From positions 1-9,618 of the forward strand of contig JAIVFU010000196.1 of the NCBI GenBank assembly GCA_020829485.1: a DNA stretch of 9,618 bases, read 5' to 3'. Shown one piece after another: positions 1-5,748 of this stretch. Every line of letters begins with the position of its first letter. Position 1 is the stretch's first letter. The translations under genes and the position numbers were made by a program. The notes below the pieces were generated by a model. The model ran no database searches. It had not been told where the DNA came from and saw only the letters and a list, made by a program, of their open reading frames with translations. This DNA is from Nostoc sp. CHAB 5834 (GTDB taxonomy: Bacteria; Cyanobacteriota; Cyanobacteriia; Cyanobacteriales; Nostocaceae).

Positions 1-66
1 TGGTTCGTCACATAGATTCGTTTCTTAATGCCTATTTACTGAACACCTTTGTGTATTTTTATTTAC

Positions 67-183
67 TTACGTCCCAGAATTATCTGTAACTTTTTGTAAT
101 ACAGGTTGAAGTGCGGAATGTGGGTTATTATGAATACGGTTCGCACAAAAGCCGCTTTTCTGACATTTAGGGGACAAGACCAT
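67..183 (-). pseudogene. Short ORF, possible remnant of a lost gene
   Basis: A 38-residue reading frame starting MVLSPKCQKSGFC and ending LQKVTDNSGT before a TAA. It has two cysteines six residues apart and a polar tail. The composition looks protein-like, but I see no ribosome binding site and cannot name the family. It could be the end of a gene whose body has been lost, since an in-frame stop lies shortly upstream of the ATG. It overlaps the start of another short frame on the plus strand, so at most one of the two is likely to be real. Confidence 0.25.
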
Positions 184-301
184 ACAAATAGAGAGTATTT
201 ATGAACCTAGAGTCATTGAAGATTTCCAGTTGGCTGGGATTGCTGCGGAAACAATTCCCCAAGAAGAAACAGAAAATGTAATCGAAAACTTACTTGCTTG
301 A
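164..301 (+). pseudogene. Gene 3'-end remnant without start codon
   Basis: An open frame of 45 residues between a TGA at 161-163 and the TGA at 299-301. Its later part reads like a genuine acidic protein C-terminus (ending ETENVIENLLA) but there is no ATG, GTG or TTG at a sensible place. The most likely reading is the tail of a gene whose 5' part has been deleted. The family is not recognised, and chance cannot be ruled out at this length. Confidence 0.25.
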
Positions 302-363
302 AGCCGTCGGCTCTAGAGCAACCAGCACCACAAAGCGCGATGGTGTACCCGCCCGTTAATAGA

Positions 364-371
364 GCGATCGC
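364..371. repeat. HIP1 octamer GCGATCGC
   Basis: Exact palindromic GCGATCGC, the highly iterated palindrome of many cyanobacterial genomes. Identical copies lie at 468-475 and 8802-8809, all outside the intact genes. It supports a cyanobacterial origin. Confidence 0.85.
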
Positions 372-467
372 CCTCACCCACCCTGACCAACATCGTCAAA
401 TGCCGCCACAACCTATGCTAGGATGACGGCGAAATTTGGCGGTAATCCCATGAACAAACTTTGTATG

Positions 468-475
468 GCGATCGC
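468..475. repeat. HIP1 octamer GCGATCGC
   Basis: Second exact HIP1 site, 104 bases from the first, in the gene-poor left end of the window. Confidence 0.85.
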
Positions 476-488
476 GTGGGAGACATGA

Positions 489-629
489 ATGAAGCGAGAA
501 GAGTTTGAGGCTCTAATTACACGTAATGGCTCAAAGGTGGAATCGGCATGTGATTTACACTATGGTGACTTTGACCATAAAGCTAGTCAGCCCCTAAGTT
601 CAGCAAGCTTTTACTTTAAATCACAGTAA
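489..629 (+). CDS. Small hypothetical protein, 46 residues
   Basis: ATG at 489-491 opens a frame beginning MKREEFEALITRNG and closing with TAA at 627-629. Another ATG overlaps it at 485 but closes after seven codons. There is no clear ribosome binding site. The only circumstantial support is that a hairpin with a T-rich tail, in the correct orientation for a plus-strand terminator, begins exactly at its stop codon. No domain is recognisable. It may equally be a decayed fragment or a chance frame. Confidence 0.3.
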   Translation: MKREEFEALITRNGSKVESACDLHYGDFDHKASQPLSSASFYFKSQ

Positions 630-677
630 AGGCACTTGCTCTGAATAAACGCAACGGACGAGTGCTTTTATTTTTTT
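628..677. terminator. Hairpin with T-rich tail, likely terminator
   Basis: AAAG-G-CACTTG at 628-638 pairs with CGAGTGCTTT at 659-668 (one bulged G, one G-T pair), followed by a T-rich tract to 677. On the plus strand this is the layout of an intrinsic terminator. It also lies only 16 bases beyond the stop codon of the minus-strand gene at 694-1893, so it may serve both directions, although its tail on that side (CCTTTACTG) is weak. An alternative stem TTTACT/AGTAAA (610-615 with 625-630) competes with it on the left. Confidence 0.5.
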
Positions 678-693
678 GAGAGCCAAAAGCTGT

Positions 694-1893
694 TTATTTT
701 GTTGTTATTTTTTGTTTGAGATTGCTTTTAAGGGCTAGACCTGTACCTAGAGTGCCTAAAGCTAGTAAACCTAATATAGAAGTCGATTCAGGAACTGATG
801 TCGAGACTGGATCGGCACGGAAAACAACATTTCTCGAAATATTATTACTATCTGTAATCGTAGCAAAGAATGAAATTTGACCTAAATTATTGAGACCCCC
901 ATAAAAAAGATTGGTTACAGTACCGTCCAAAAGAGAGTCACCTATGCCAATTACCTTATCTGCAATCGGGTCTGAACCTGTAAAGATACCATCAGCAAAA
1001 ACATTTGATGCATCATTTCCTAAAGTTGCATTGAAAGCTACTTGATTATTGTCATTAATTGCGGTACTAATAAATCTACTAAAAGAGCTACTAGTGTTAG
1101 CAACAGTGGTAATTGTTTCACCATTGCCTATAAAAACTCCTTCTTCCCCACTGTCTAGAGAGGCATTAAATGCAACAGCATTTCTGTTATTAATGGAAAT
1201 GTCGAAAAATCCACCAGAAAAAAGACTAGTATCATCAGCGATAGTAGTAATTAACCCATTTTGAATGGTGAACACACCTTGCCTTCCATCTTTTAACGAA
1301 GCTGTAAAAGCCACTACATTATTGTCGTTAATTGCAGGAGGTTGGTCGAAAAACCTAAATTGCCCACTAGTGTCTACAACAGTGGTTAAAGAACCACCAT
1401 TACCAGTAACAATTACAGGGCTGTCGAAGCCATTAAAAAGCCTGAAAACTAATGTATTATTATTATTAAATGCATTGGCTGATAAATTTACACTAAACAA
1501 ACCATCGCTTGGTGTAGCAACAGTTATAACTGTCTCACCGTTACTGATAAAAAGACCTTCTTGAGGTTGACTAGCAATATTTCCGAAGCCTACCGTACCA
1601 CTGTCGTTAATTGCTACACCGTTAATAGCGTATCGTGGATCGGGGCCGACAACCGGGCTAATTGCTCCACCGTTGCCAGTGAAGATACCTGCACCTGAAG
1701 GTGTGATGGCACCAAAAGCTACTGTGCCATTATCATTTATAGGTCCACCTCCAACATCAAAAAAGTTTTTGTTGTCAGCTTCGGCGATTTTTGTAAAAGT
1801 AAATGTGCCTGCATATGCAGATTTCACTTCTACCGCTACTAGACTGAGAAAGATCCCAGCTATAGAAGCTAAAAACTTTGGGTAAATATCCAT
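694..1893 (-). CDS. Exported NxxGxxAF tandem-repeat protein with PEP-CTERM-like tail
   Basis: A 399-residue protein probably exported and anchored at the cell surface. Residues 1-28 form a signal peptide (hydrophobic core IAGIFLSLVAV, probable cleavage after AYA). The body is seven imperfect repeats of about 45 residues, each with an INDNGTVAF-like motif at about 52, 95, 142, 188, 234, 279 and 335. Between them are GIFTGNG-like strands ending in TTV or ITV, a pattern suggesting a beta-propeller-like fold. This matches the 'choice-of-anchor tandem repeat NxxGxxAF' family as I know it. The C-terminus has VPES at 367-370, a hydrophobic stretch (ILGLLALGTLGTGLAL) and a basic tail (KSNLKQK), the three-part layout of a PEP-CTERM sorting signal with PES instead of PEP. 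ATG at 1893 is chosen because the signal peptide begins there. The ribosome binding site is weak (GAG about 6 bases upstream). The biochemical role is unknown. Confidence 0.85.
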   Translation of the reverse strand: MDIYPKFLASIAGIFLSLVAVEVKSAYAGTFTFTKIAEADNKNFFDVGGGPINDNGTVAFGAITPSGAGIFTGNGGAISPVVGPDPRYAINGVAINDSGTVGFGNIASQPQEGLFISNGETVITVATPSDGLFSVNLSANAFNNNNTLVFRLFNGFDSPVIVTGNGGSLTTVVDTSGQFRFFDQPPAINDNNVVAFTASLKDGRQGVFTIQNGLITTIADDTSLFSGGFFDISINNRNAVAFNASLDSGEEGVFIGNGETITTVANTSSSFSRFISTAINDNNQVAFNATLGNDASNVFADGIFTGSDPIADKVIGIGDSLLDGTVTNLFYGGLNNLGQISFFATITDSNNISRNVVFRADPVSTSVPESTSILGLLALGTLGTGLALKSNLKQKITTK

Positions 1894-2027
1894 GACAATC
1901 TCAGCTTATTACATAAAGATTTTTGACTAAATAATTATCTCACCTTACGGCAATCGAGAAATGAGGGTTACAGCCGTCATTTTTGGGACTGGCAATGATG
2001 ACCCGTTGCACACTGTCCGCACCTGCA

Positions 2028-2053
2028 TTACACGTAAGGGCTATTACGTGTAA
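2028..2053. repeat. 10 bp perfect inverted repeat, 6-base loop
   Basis: TTACACGTAA (2028-2037) and TTACGTGTAA (2044-2053) are exact reverse complements separated by GGGCTA. The arm TTACACGTAA also occurs once at 517-526. There is no T-run on either side, so it is not a typical intrinsic terminator. It could be a protein-binding site or an RNA hairpin. Confidence 0.6.
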
Positions 2054-2196
2054 CAAGTGACCGAAAGTATTGTACCTTCGTTGGGGATACCAACGCGACA
2101 ACGAGCTATCAAATTCAACTTATCAATCGCAATCGCTACAACCCTTGTGATTTCGTTGGCTGAGTAAACTTGCTTATCCAGTCAGCGCGATGACCA

Positions 2197-2217
2197 ATTG
2201 CAGGTATGACCTGCAAT
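2197..2217. repeat. 9 bp inverted repeat downstream of minus-strand gene
   Basis: ATTGCAGGT (2197-2205) pairs with ACCTGCAAT (2209-2217) around a 3-base loop. Flanking CCAA (2194-2197) and TTGG (2220-2223) can extend the structure past a small bulge. It lies about 55 bases beyond the stop codon of the gene at 2273-2950, where a terminator would be expected, but no T-run follows on that strand. Confidence 0.5.
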
Positions 2218-2272
2218 AATTGGCTTGGCGGTTATGTGTGGCGGACTGACAAGGCTCAAGGTCGATTCTGTA

Positions 2273-2950
2273 TTAAACTAAAAACTTATCTTGTTTTTGC
2301 TTCGAGTATGTTACCTTTTTCTTCATTCGCCTTATTTGCCAAGCTGTAACACAGGCGATGAGGCTACCTCCAACTGTGGCGGGTTCTCTAACAGGTTGTG
2401 ACGTTAGTGATAAAGTCGGTTCAGGCAAACCTACGGAATCGGATAGAAAATAACGGTCTGTCCCTGACCCGGCTCTAAAATTAAAACTCAAAAAATCATT
2501 GTTGTTATCTAGTGCGTTTTGGAGAAGAGAAGTTACATCAACTGACAGAGTTGCTTTGTCTCCATCGATACCTGTCAATGTTTGGAAAAGCGTACCTGCA
2601 TTCCATTCATCAGTGCTGACCTTTCCATCACCTGCAAAGTAATATATTTCAAATGTACCAAACGGAAGTCCCTCATCAAAATTATCAACAGGAATATCTA
2701 GGATAGTTTTAAAAGGTGTAGTTTTAGATAATTGCTTGATGGCAAAATGAGCAATGGTTCGATCTTCAAAATTACTAGCATTCTTAACAGCATCAAAGGA
2801 TAAAAGTAAAGCTTCACTACTCTGAAATTTACGTAAGCCAGTTATATCAGTAGCTGTGATAGTGAAAGCTTTTGCAGGGGCTGGATTAGCTTCAATTATA
2901 TTCCAGCTCAAGATTGCACCAGCAACAAGAAAAGTTAATTTTTGGTACAT
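2273..2950 (-). CDS. Exported protein with PEP-CTERM-like tail, possible beta-sandwich
   Basis: 225 residues from the ATG at 2950. The frame is open to a TTG at 2974, but starting at 2950 puts a proper signal peptide at the N-terminus (MYQKLTFLVAGAILSW, probable cleavage after AKA at about residue 28), so I prefer it; neither start has a clear ribosome binding site. The mature part is acidic, with a central segment (IPVDNF...GTFEIYYFAGDGKV...DEW) followed by SVDVTSLLQNAL and FLSFNFRAGSGTDRYF. That strand pattern resembles the DNRLRE/CBM96-type beta-sandwich that binds carbohydrate, but this is only a resemblance. At about 187 comes VREPATVGGSLIA, a short hydrophobic stretch and RRMKKK, a PEP-CTERM-like sorting signal with REP for PEP, trailed by 13 further residues, longer than usual. 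It is probably processed by an exosortase encoded elsewhere. Confidence 0.75.
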   Translation of the reverse strand: MYQKLTFLVAGAILSWNIIEANPAPAKAFTITATDITGLRKFQSSEALLLSFDAVKNASNFEDRTIAHFAIKQLSKTTPFKTILDIPVDNFDEGLPFGTFEIYYFAGDGKVSTDEWNAGTLFQTLTGIDGDKATLSVDVTSLLQNALDNNNDFLSFNFRAGSGTDRYFLSDSVGLPEPTLSLTSQPVREPATVGGSLIACVTAWQIRRMKKKVTYSKQKQDKFLV

Positions 2951-3055
2951 ATTAGCTATACGCAGGTCTGGCAATTTGTTGGTAGTAATCTTTTCCCGTA
3001 TTATTGTCTCAAGAAAATAAAGATTTAGCTAGATTAGTTAAATCCATCTTATCAG

Positions 3056-3070
3056 CAATACCTTCGCCAA
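3056..3070 (+). repeat. Left terminal inverted repeat of first IS
   Basis: CAATACCTTCGCCAA, matching the right end at 4493-4507 in inverted orientation with one mismatch. Beyond it the two ends diverge (an A-run on the left, the transposase stop region on the right). Confidence 0.85.
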
Positions 3071-3090
3071 AAAAAGAGTATGAAGAGATA

Positions 3091-3150
3091 GGGCTGTCGT
3101 AGTAGAGTTATTGTCTCTCACAACGACAACTCAAAACTCACAGACAGCCC
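3091..3150 (+). promoter_or_regulatory. Hairpin abutting transposase start codon
   Basis: GGGCTGTC (3091-3098) and GACAGCCC (3143-3150) are perfect inverted repeats, and the ATG follows at 3151. Inside, GAG + TTGTC (3105-3107, 3111-3115) can pair with GACAA + CTC (3125-3132). The folded RNA would bury everything just upstream of the start codon. No Shine-Dalgarno sequence is visible. In other IS elements such structures limit translation of transposase from read-through transcripts; that role here is an inference. Confidence 0.55.
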
Positions 3151-4491
3151 ATGTTCAATATCCTATCACTGCTACAATGCCTGCTACCACAAATAAATGC
3201 TACGACGATGCGGCAGTTAAACCAGATAATTCTGGCGATGTTAGCAATGAGTGGAAGAGTCACCATGTTAGGAATTTCTCGTTGGGCAGGCATTGGTGGT
3301 AGTTATCGGACGATGTTGCGGTTTTTTCATACAGTAATTCCTTGGGCAACGTTGTTTTGGCTATTTTTCCGCAAGCATTTGTTCCGTGCGAATGAGGTGT
3401 ATTTGCTTGCAGGAGATGAAGTTGTAGTGAGTAAATCAGGAAAACAAACTTATGGGCTGGATAGATTTTTTTCTAGCCTAGTTAGCAAACCTATATTAGG
3501 ACTATCTTTTTTTACATTATCATTAGTAAGTGTGAAACAAAGGCACTCCTTTCCGATTCGGATAGAACAGGTAATCAAGAGCGATGTAGAAAAAATTAGC
3601 CTGTCACCAACCCCAAAAATAAAACCTCAAGAGAAACGTAAGCGTGGACGACCAAAAGGGAGCAAGAACAAGAATAAAGCAGAGGTTATTCTCACATCTG
3701 AATTACTAAGAATTAAGAAGATGATTAATGAGTTAGTCAAGTTAATAGCTAACTTTATCCCCCTGACGTACTTAGTCTTAGATGGTCATTTTGGGAACAA
3801 TAATGCTTTGCAGATGGCTCGACAAGTTAACTTGCACATAATTTCCAAGTTGCGCCATGATTCGGCATTATACATACCTTACCAAAACCCTGATCCTAAT
3901 CGTCGCTCCCGTCGTAAATACGGTAACAAGCTGGATTATTGTAATATACCTGACGCATATTTGTATAAAAGTAGCATTGAGGAGGATATCAAAACTGATA
4001 TTTATCAAACTACTTTACTCCACAAGGAGTTTGCTCAAGCACTAAATATAGTTATTTTAGTCAAAACTAATCTTAAAACTAATGCTCTTAGTCATGTAAT
4101 TCTATTTTCTAGTGACCTAAAGTTGTCATACGAAAAGATAATCGACTACTACAAACTCCGTTTCCAAATCGAGTTCAATTTTCGTGATGCCAAGCAGTTC
4201 TGGGGGCTGGAAGATTTTATGAACTTAAGCCAAACGGCTGTGACTAATGCTGCTAATCTAGCATTCTTCATGGTCAATTTATCCCACCATCTTCTCGCTG
4301 ATTTTCGTCAGTACAATCCCGGTTCCGGCATTATTGACCTTAAGGCTCATTATCGTGGCTTTCGATATGTCCATGAAATTTTAAAAATGCTTCCAGAAAC
4401 CCCTGAGCCTATTTTATTAAATCAGATTTTTGCCAAGCTTACTTCTTTAGGACGTATTCATAACGTTTCTACAGGCGTTGAACCCTCGTAA
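3151..4491 (+). CDS. IS4-superfamily DDE transposase
   Basis: 446 residues, apparently full length and uninterrupted. It catalyses cut-and-paste movement of the surrounding element. The N-terminal 60 residues (GRVTMLGISRWAG...SYRTMLRFFH) are typical of DNA-binding helices in this group. Candidate catalytic residues are D89 in YLLAGDEVVVSKSGK, D211 in YLVLDGHFG and E341 in YKLRFQIEFNFRDAKQFWG; the last matches the Y-R-E-K signature of IS4-type enzymes. Residues 162-174 (KRKRGRPKGSKNK) form an AT-hook-like basic patch in the insertion between D89 and D211, fitting minor-groove binding. The ATG at 3151 directly follows a hairpin. IS701 membership is possible; I am sure of the DDE fold but not of the exact family. 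Confidence 0.9.
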   Translation: MFNILSLLQCLLPQINATTMRQLNQIILAMLAMSGRVTMLGISRWAGIGGSYRTMLRFFHTVIPWATLFWLFFRKHLFRANEVYLLAGDEVVVSKSGKQTYGLDRFFSSLVSKPILGLSFFTLSLVSVKQRHSFPIRIEQVIKSDVEKISLSPTPKIKPQEKRKRGRPKGSKNKNKAEVILTSELLRIKKMINELVKLIANFIPLTYLVLDGHFGNNNALQMARQVNLHIISKLRHDSALYIPYQNPDPNRRSRRKYGNKLDYCNIPDAYLYKSSIEEDIKTDIYQTTLLHKEFAQALNIVILVKTNLKTNALSHVILFSSDLKLSYEKIIDYYKLRFQIEFNFRDAKQFWGLEDFMNLSQTAVTNAANLAFFMVNLSHHLLADFRQYNPGSGIIDLKAHYRGFRYVHEILKMLPETPEPILLNQIFAKLTSLGRIHNVSTGVEPS

Positions 4492-4492
4492 A

Positions 4493-4507
4493 TTGGCAAA
4501 GGTATTG
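4493..4507 (-). repeat. Right terminal inverted repeat of first IS
   Basis: On the minus strand it reads CAATACCTTTGCCAA, 14 of 15 identical to the left end. It encodes part of the spurious 12-residue tail added to the truncated nuclease frame that runs into the IS (to 4469). Confidence 0.85.
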
Positions 4508-4933
4508 GTTTAACGTAATTCGGTATTGCTGCCCAATAAATGCAAACCCCTTGCCCAACTCAAGTAGAAACTTCTCCAACTCAGCAATTAAACGATTTTC
4601 TAACTCACTCTCACGATAATTGCGGTCTGGTAAATCCAAAAACTCGAACACATAAGGATCTTTGACCACATCCCACGCCGACTCGATCCGTTGCCCATCT
4701 TTAGCCAGTGCCAAAATCTCCGCCCGATCCTTACTCAACGCCACCCGCTCAAACAAAGCCGAATCCTTCTGGCGTTTCAACTCCCGCACACTCCAGCGAT
4801 CTTGGATGCACTGCTGCTCATAAAATGACCGCGCCAAATCATCGGAAATAGCTAAAAGCTCCGTATAGTGCGACCAACTCAATTTGCCAGACAGTGTTTG
4901 GCAATTCTCATAGTTCAAATAAAACAGACGCAT
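4508..4933 (-). pseudogene. yhcG: YhcG/DUF1016-type PDDEXK nuclease, fragment
   Basis: 142 codons of a YhcG-like protein. From MRLFYLNYE through LSWSHYTELL and WSVRELKRQKDSALFERVALSKD is the helical DUF1016 N-terminal domain. KDPYVFEFLDLP and LEKFLLELGKGFAFIGQQYRITLN are the linker and first strand of the PDDEXK nuclease domain. Intact family members are about twice this long. The N-terminal first part is missing upstream of 4933, where the frame continues into unrelated sequence. On the other side homology stops at the last base before the IS end, and the frame then runs 12 codons into the IS to a stop at 4469. The catalytic part (FYIDLLFYH... ELK in E. coli YhcG) is absent, so the product cannot be an active nuclease. 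Confidence 0.85.
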
Positions 4934-4937
4934 AAAA

Positions 4938-5291
4938 CCAGGGGAGTATTTAAGTATTACGCCCGATGAATGGGAAGTGTTTTACCTACTTGCTCACAAT
5001 GGCAATGATATAAAACTTTATACTTGTGCCAAAAGTATTTTAGATAGGTTTGTGAGGAGGTAAATTTTGGCTGTGTAGAATTGGTCAAACTAGTTTACAT
5101 GGTTTATTATCAATTTCTAACTTAGAAAAATATATGTTTCCTCTACCTATTGAACAAATAGCAGTTAATTTATTTTGGAGTCTAGCTAATGATGAAAAAA
5201 CTAAAAAACAAGTCTACAAATTAGCGACCCAAACGGTGTAGGTGCTTCTTCTTACCGGGAATTAGTTAATGAGGTTTATAAATGGCAGTAA
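4938..5291 (+). pseudogene. Frameshifted 3' end of an unrecognised gene
   Basis: Three coding-like segments can be joined by two frameshifts. The first has no start codon and runs GEYLSITPDEWEVFYLL to FVRR, stop at 5061-5063. The second is open from 5056 (GGKFWLCRIGQTSLHGLL, then EKYMFPLPIEQIAVNLFW) to a TAG at 5233-5235. The third is DPNGVGASSYRELVNEVYKWQ, stop at 5289-5291. Shift points lie near 5056-5063 and near 5222. The last segment overlaps the next gene's ATG by 10 bases (tataAATGgcagTAA), as in translationally coupled operons. Hence the original gene probably formed an operon with the small DNA-binding-like protein. The 5' part was lost at about 4934-4940, next to the nuclease fragment. 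I cannot name the family; a plasmid partition or mobilisation ATPase is a guess from context. Confidence 0.55.
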
Positions 5292-5653
5292 ATAAAAATA
5301 AGTCGCGTTCAGTTCTCGGCGCTAATCCTTTAGCGAAAGGGGTTTTTAACAAGACTGAGGTAGAAACTCAGTCTACTGAAGAAATAATCAATAATCAAGA
5401 ATCTAGATTCTTGATTAAAGGTGATAGAGAGGCAGTGAATCTGCGCCTACCAATCGAACTGAACGACTGGCTCAACGATCTACTAAAAAAAGGTAAGCGC
5501 AAGCATGGTGCTAAAGTACCGAAGGAAGTTTGGGTGCAAGCTGCCCTGGAGTTATTCAAAGTCATGCCCGTGAAATGGGAGGAAATTGATTCAGAAGACA
5601 GCTTACGCGCAGCTTTATTGAATCTAGAATCTAGAATAAAGAATCTGGAATAA
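5282..5653 (+). CDS. Small ribbon-helix-helix-like DNA-binding protein
   Basis: 123 residues. The first 46 are a polar, flexible linker (SRSVLGANPLAKGVF...). Residues 51-95 form a strand followed by two helices: AVNLRLPIEL, NDWLNDLLKKGKRKHG and KVPKEVWVQAALELFKVM, the pattern of a ribbon-helix-helix dimer in which the strand would contact DNA. The acidic tail ends in LESRIKNLE. A GAGG at 5271-5274 seven bases before the ATG is a good ribosome binding site, and the start overlaps the end of the broken upstream gene. Plasmid partition adaptor, antitoxin or relaxosome accessory protein are all possible. The linker codons contain two strong inverted repeats and the 3' end is made of heptad repeats, both listed separately. 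Unlike its neighbour the frame is intact. Confidence 0.65.
   Translation: MAVNKNKSRSVLGANPLAKGVFNKTEVETQSTEEIINNQESRFLIKGDREAVNLRLPIELNDWLNDLLKKGKRKHGAKVPKEVWVQAALELFKVMPVKWEEIDSEDSLRAALLNLESRIKNLE
5352..5374. repeat. 8 bp inverted repeat inside coding sequence
   Basis: AGACTGAG (5352-5359) and CTCAGTCT (5367-5374) are exact reverse complements around a 7-base loop. It lies 17 bases upstream of a longer palindrome in the linker codons of the ribbon-helix-helix-like gene. Confidence 0.7.
5392..5417. repeat. 26 bp perfect palindrome in coding sequence
   Basis: The half-site TAATCAAGAATCT is followed directly by its reverse complement, with no loop, centred between 5404 and 5405. It encodes residues 37-46 of the ribbon-helix-helix-like protein. 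The central AATCTAGA is the same octamer that is repeated in the heptad array at the gene's 3' end. An operator or centromere-like binding site for a dimeric protein is plausible, but not shown. Confidence 0.85.
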
Positions 5654-5662
5654 AGAAGCTAG
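5621..5662. repeat. Degenerate heptanucleotide tandem repeat, six units
   Basis: Six contiguous 7-base units: AATCTAG, AATCTAG, AATAAAG, AATCTGG, AATAAAG, AAGCTAG. They cover the last codons and stop codon of the small gene. Short tandemly repeated heptanucleotides (STRR) are established in heterocystous cyanobacteria; membership in a known STRR class is not checked. Confidence 0.75.
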
Positions 5663-5748
5663 GGATTTTAAAACAATTTATTTGCGCTAAGTAAGTCGGT
5701 GCGAATAAATCGAACTATGTGAAGTAATGTAAAATTATTCTGGAACCA

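Larger units (their letters stand above)
1894..2272. other. Gene-poor spacer between two exported-protein genes
   Basis: No convincing gene. It should hold the promoter of the minus-strand gene ending at 1893, but I see no good -35/-10 pair. A plus-strand frame from ATG 1961 to TAA 2053 (30 residues), followed in the same frame by a GTG-started stretch to 2167, could be decayed coding DNA; neither is recognisable. Two inverted repeats, listed separately, are the clearest structures. Confidence 0.5.
3056..4507 (+). mobile_element. Insertion sequence with DDE transposase, 1452 bp
   Basis: The ends are inverted repeats: CAATACCTTCGCCAA at 3056-3070 and, read on the minus strand, CAATACCTTTGCCAA at 4507-4493 (14 of 15 identical). 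The single transposase gene fills the element and its stop codon lies 1 base from the right repeat, a compact layout typical of IS4-like elements. I see no target duplication: the left flank ends TTATCAG and the right begins GTTTAAC. The right end falls exactly where homology to a yhcG-type gene stops, and the rest of that gene is not on the left. This suggests a deletion or recombination after insertion. Confidence 0.85.

Noticed and set aside
1049..1885. Several plus-strand frames of 60-100 codons
   Set aside because: All are antisense to the repeat-containing exported protein; they simply mirror its repeats.
1961..2167. Plus-strand coding frame with one internal stop
   Set aside because: Some residues look protein-like, but it overlaps inverted repeats, has no ribosome binding site and matches nothing I know; kept only as a remark on the spacer.
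3111..3302. 63-codon plus-strand frame overlapping the transposase start
   Set aside because: Out of frame with the transposase and overlapping its conserved N-terminus and leader hairpin; no independent support.
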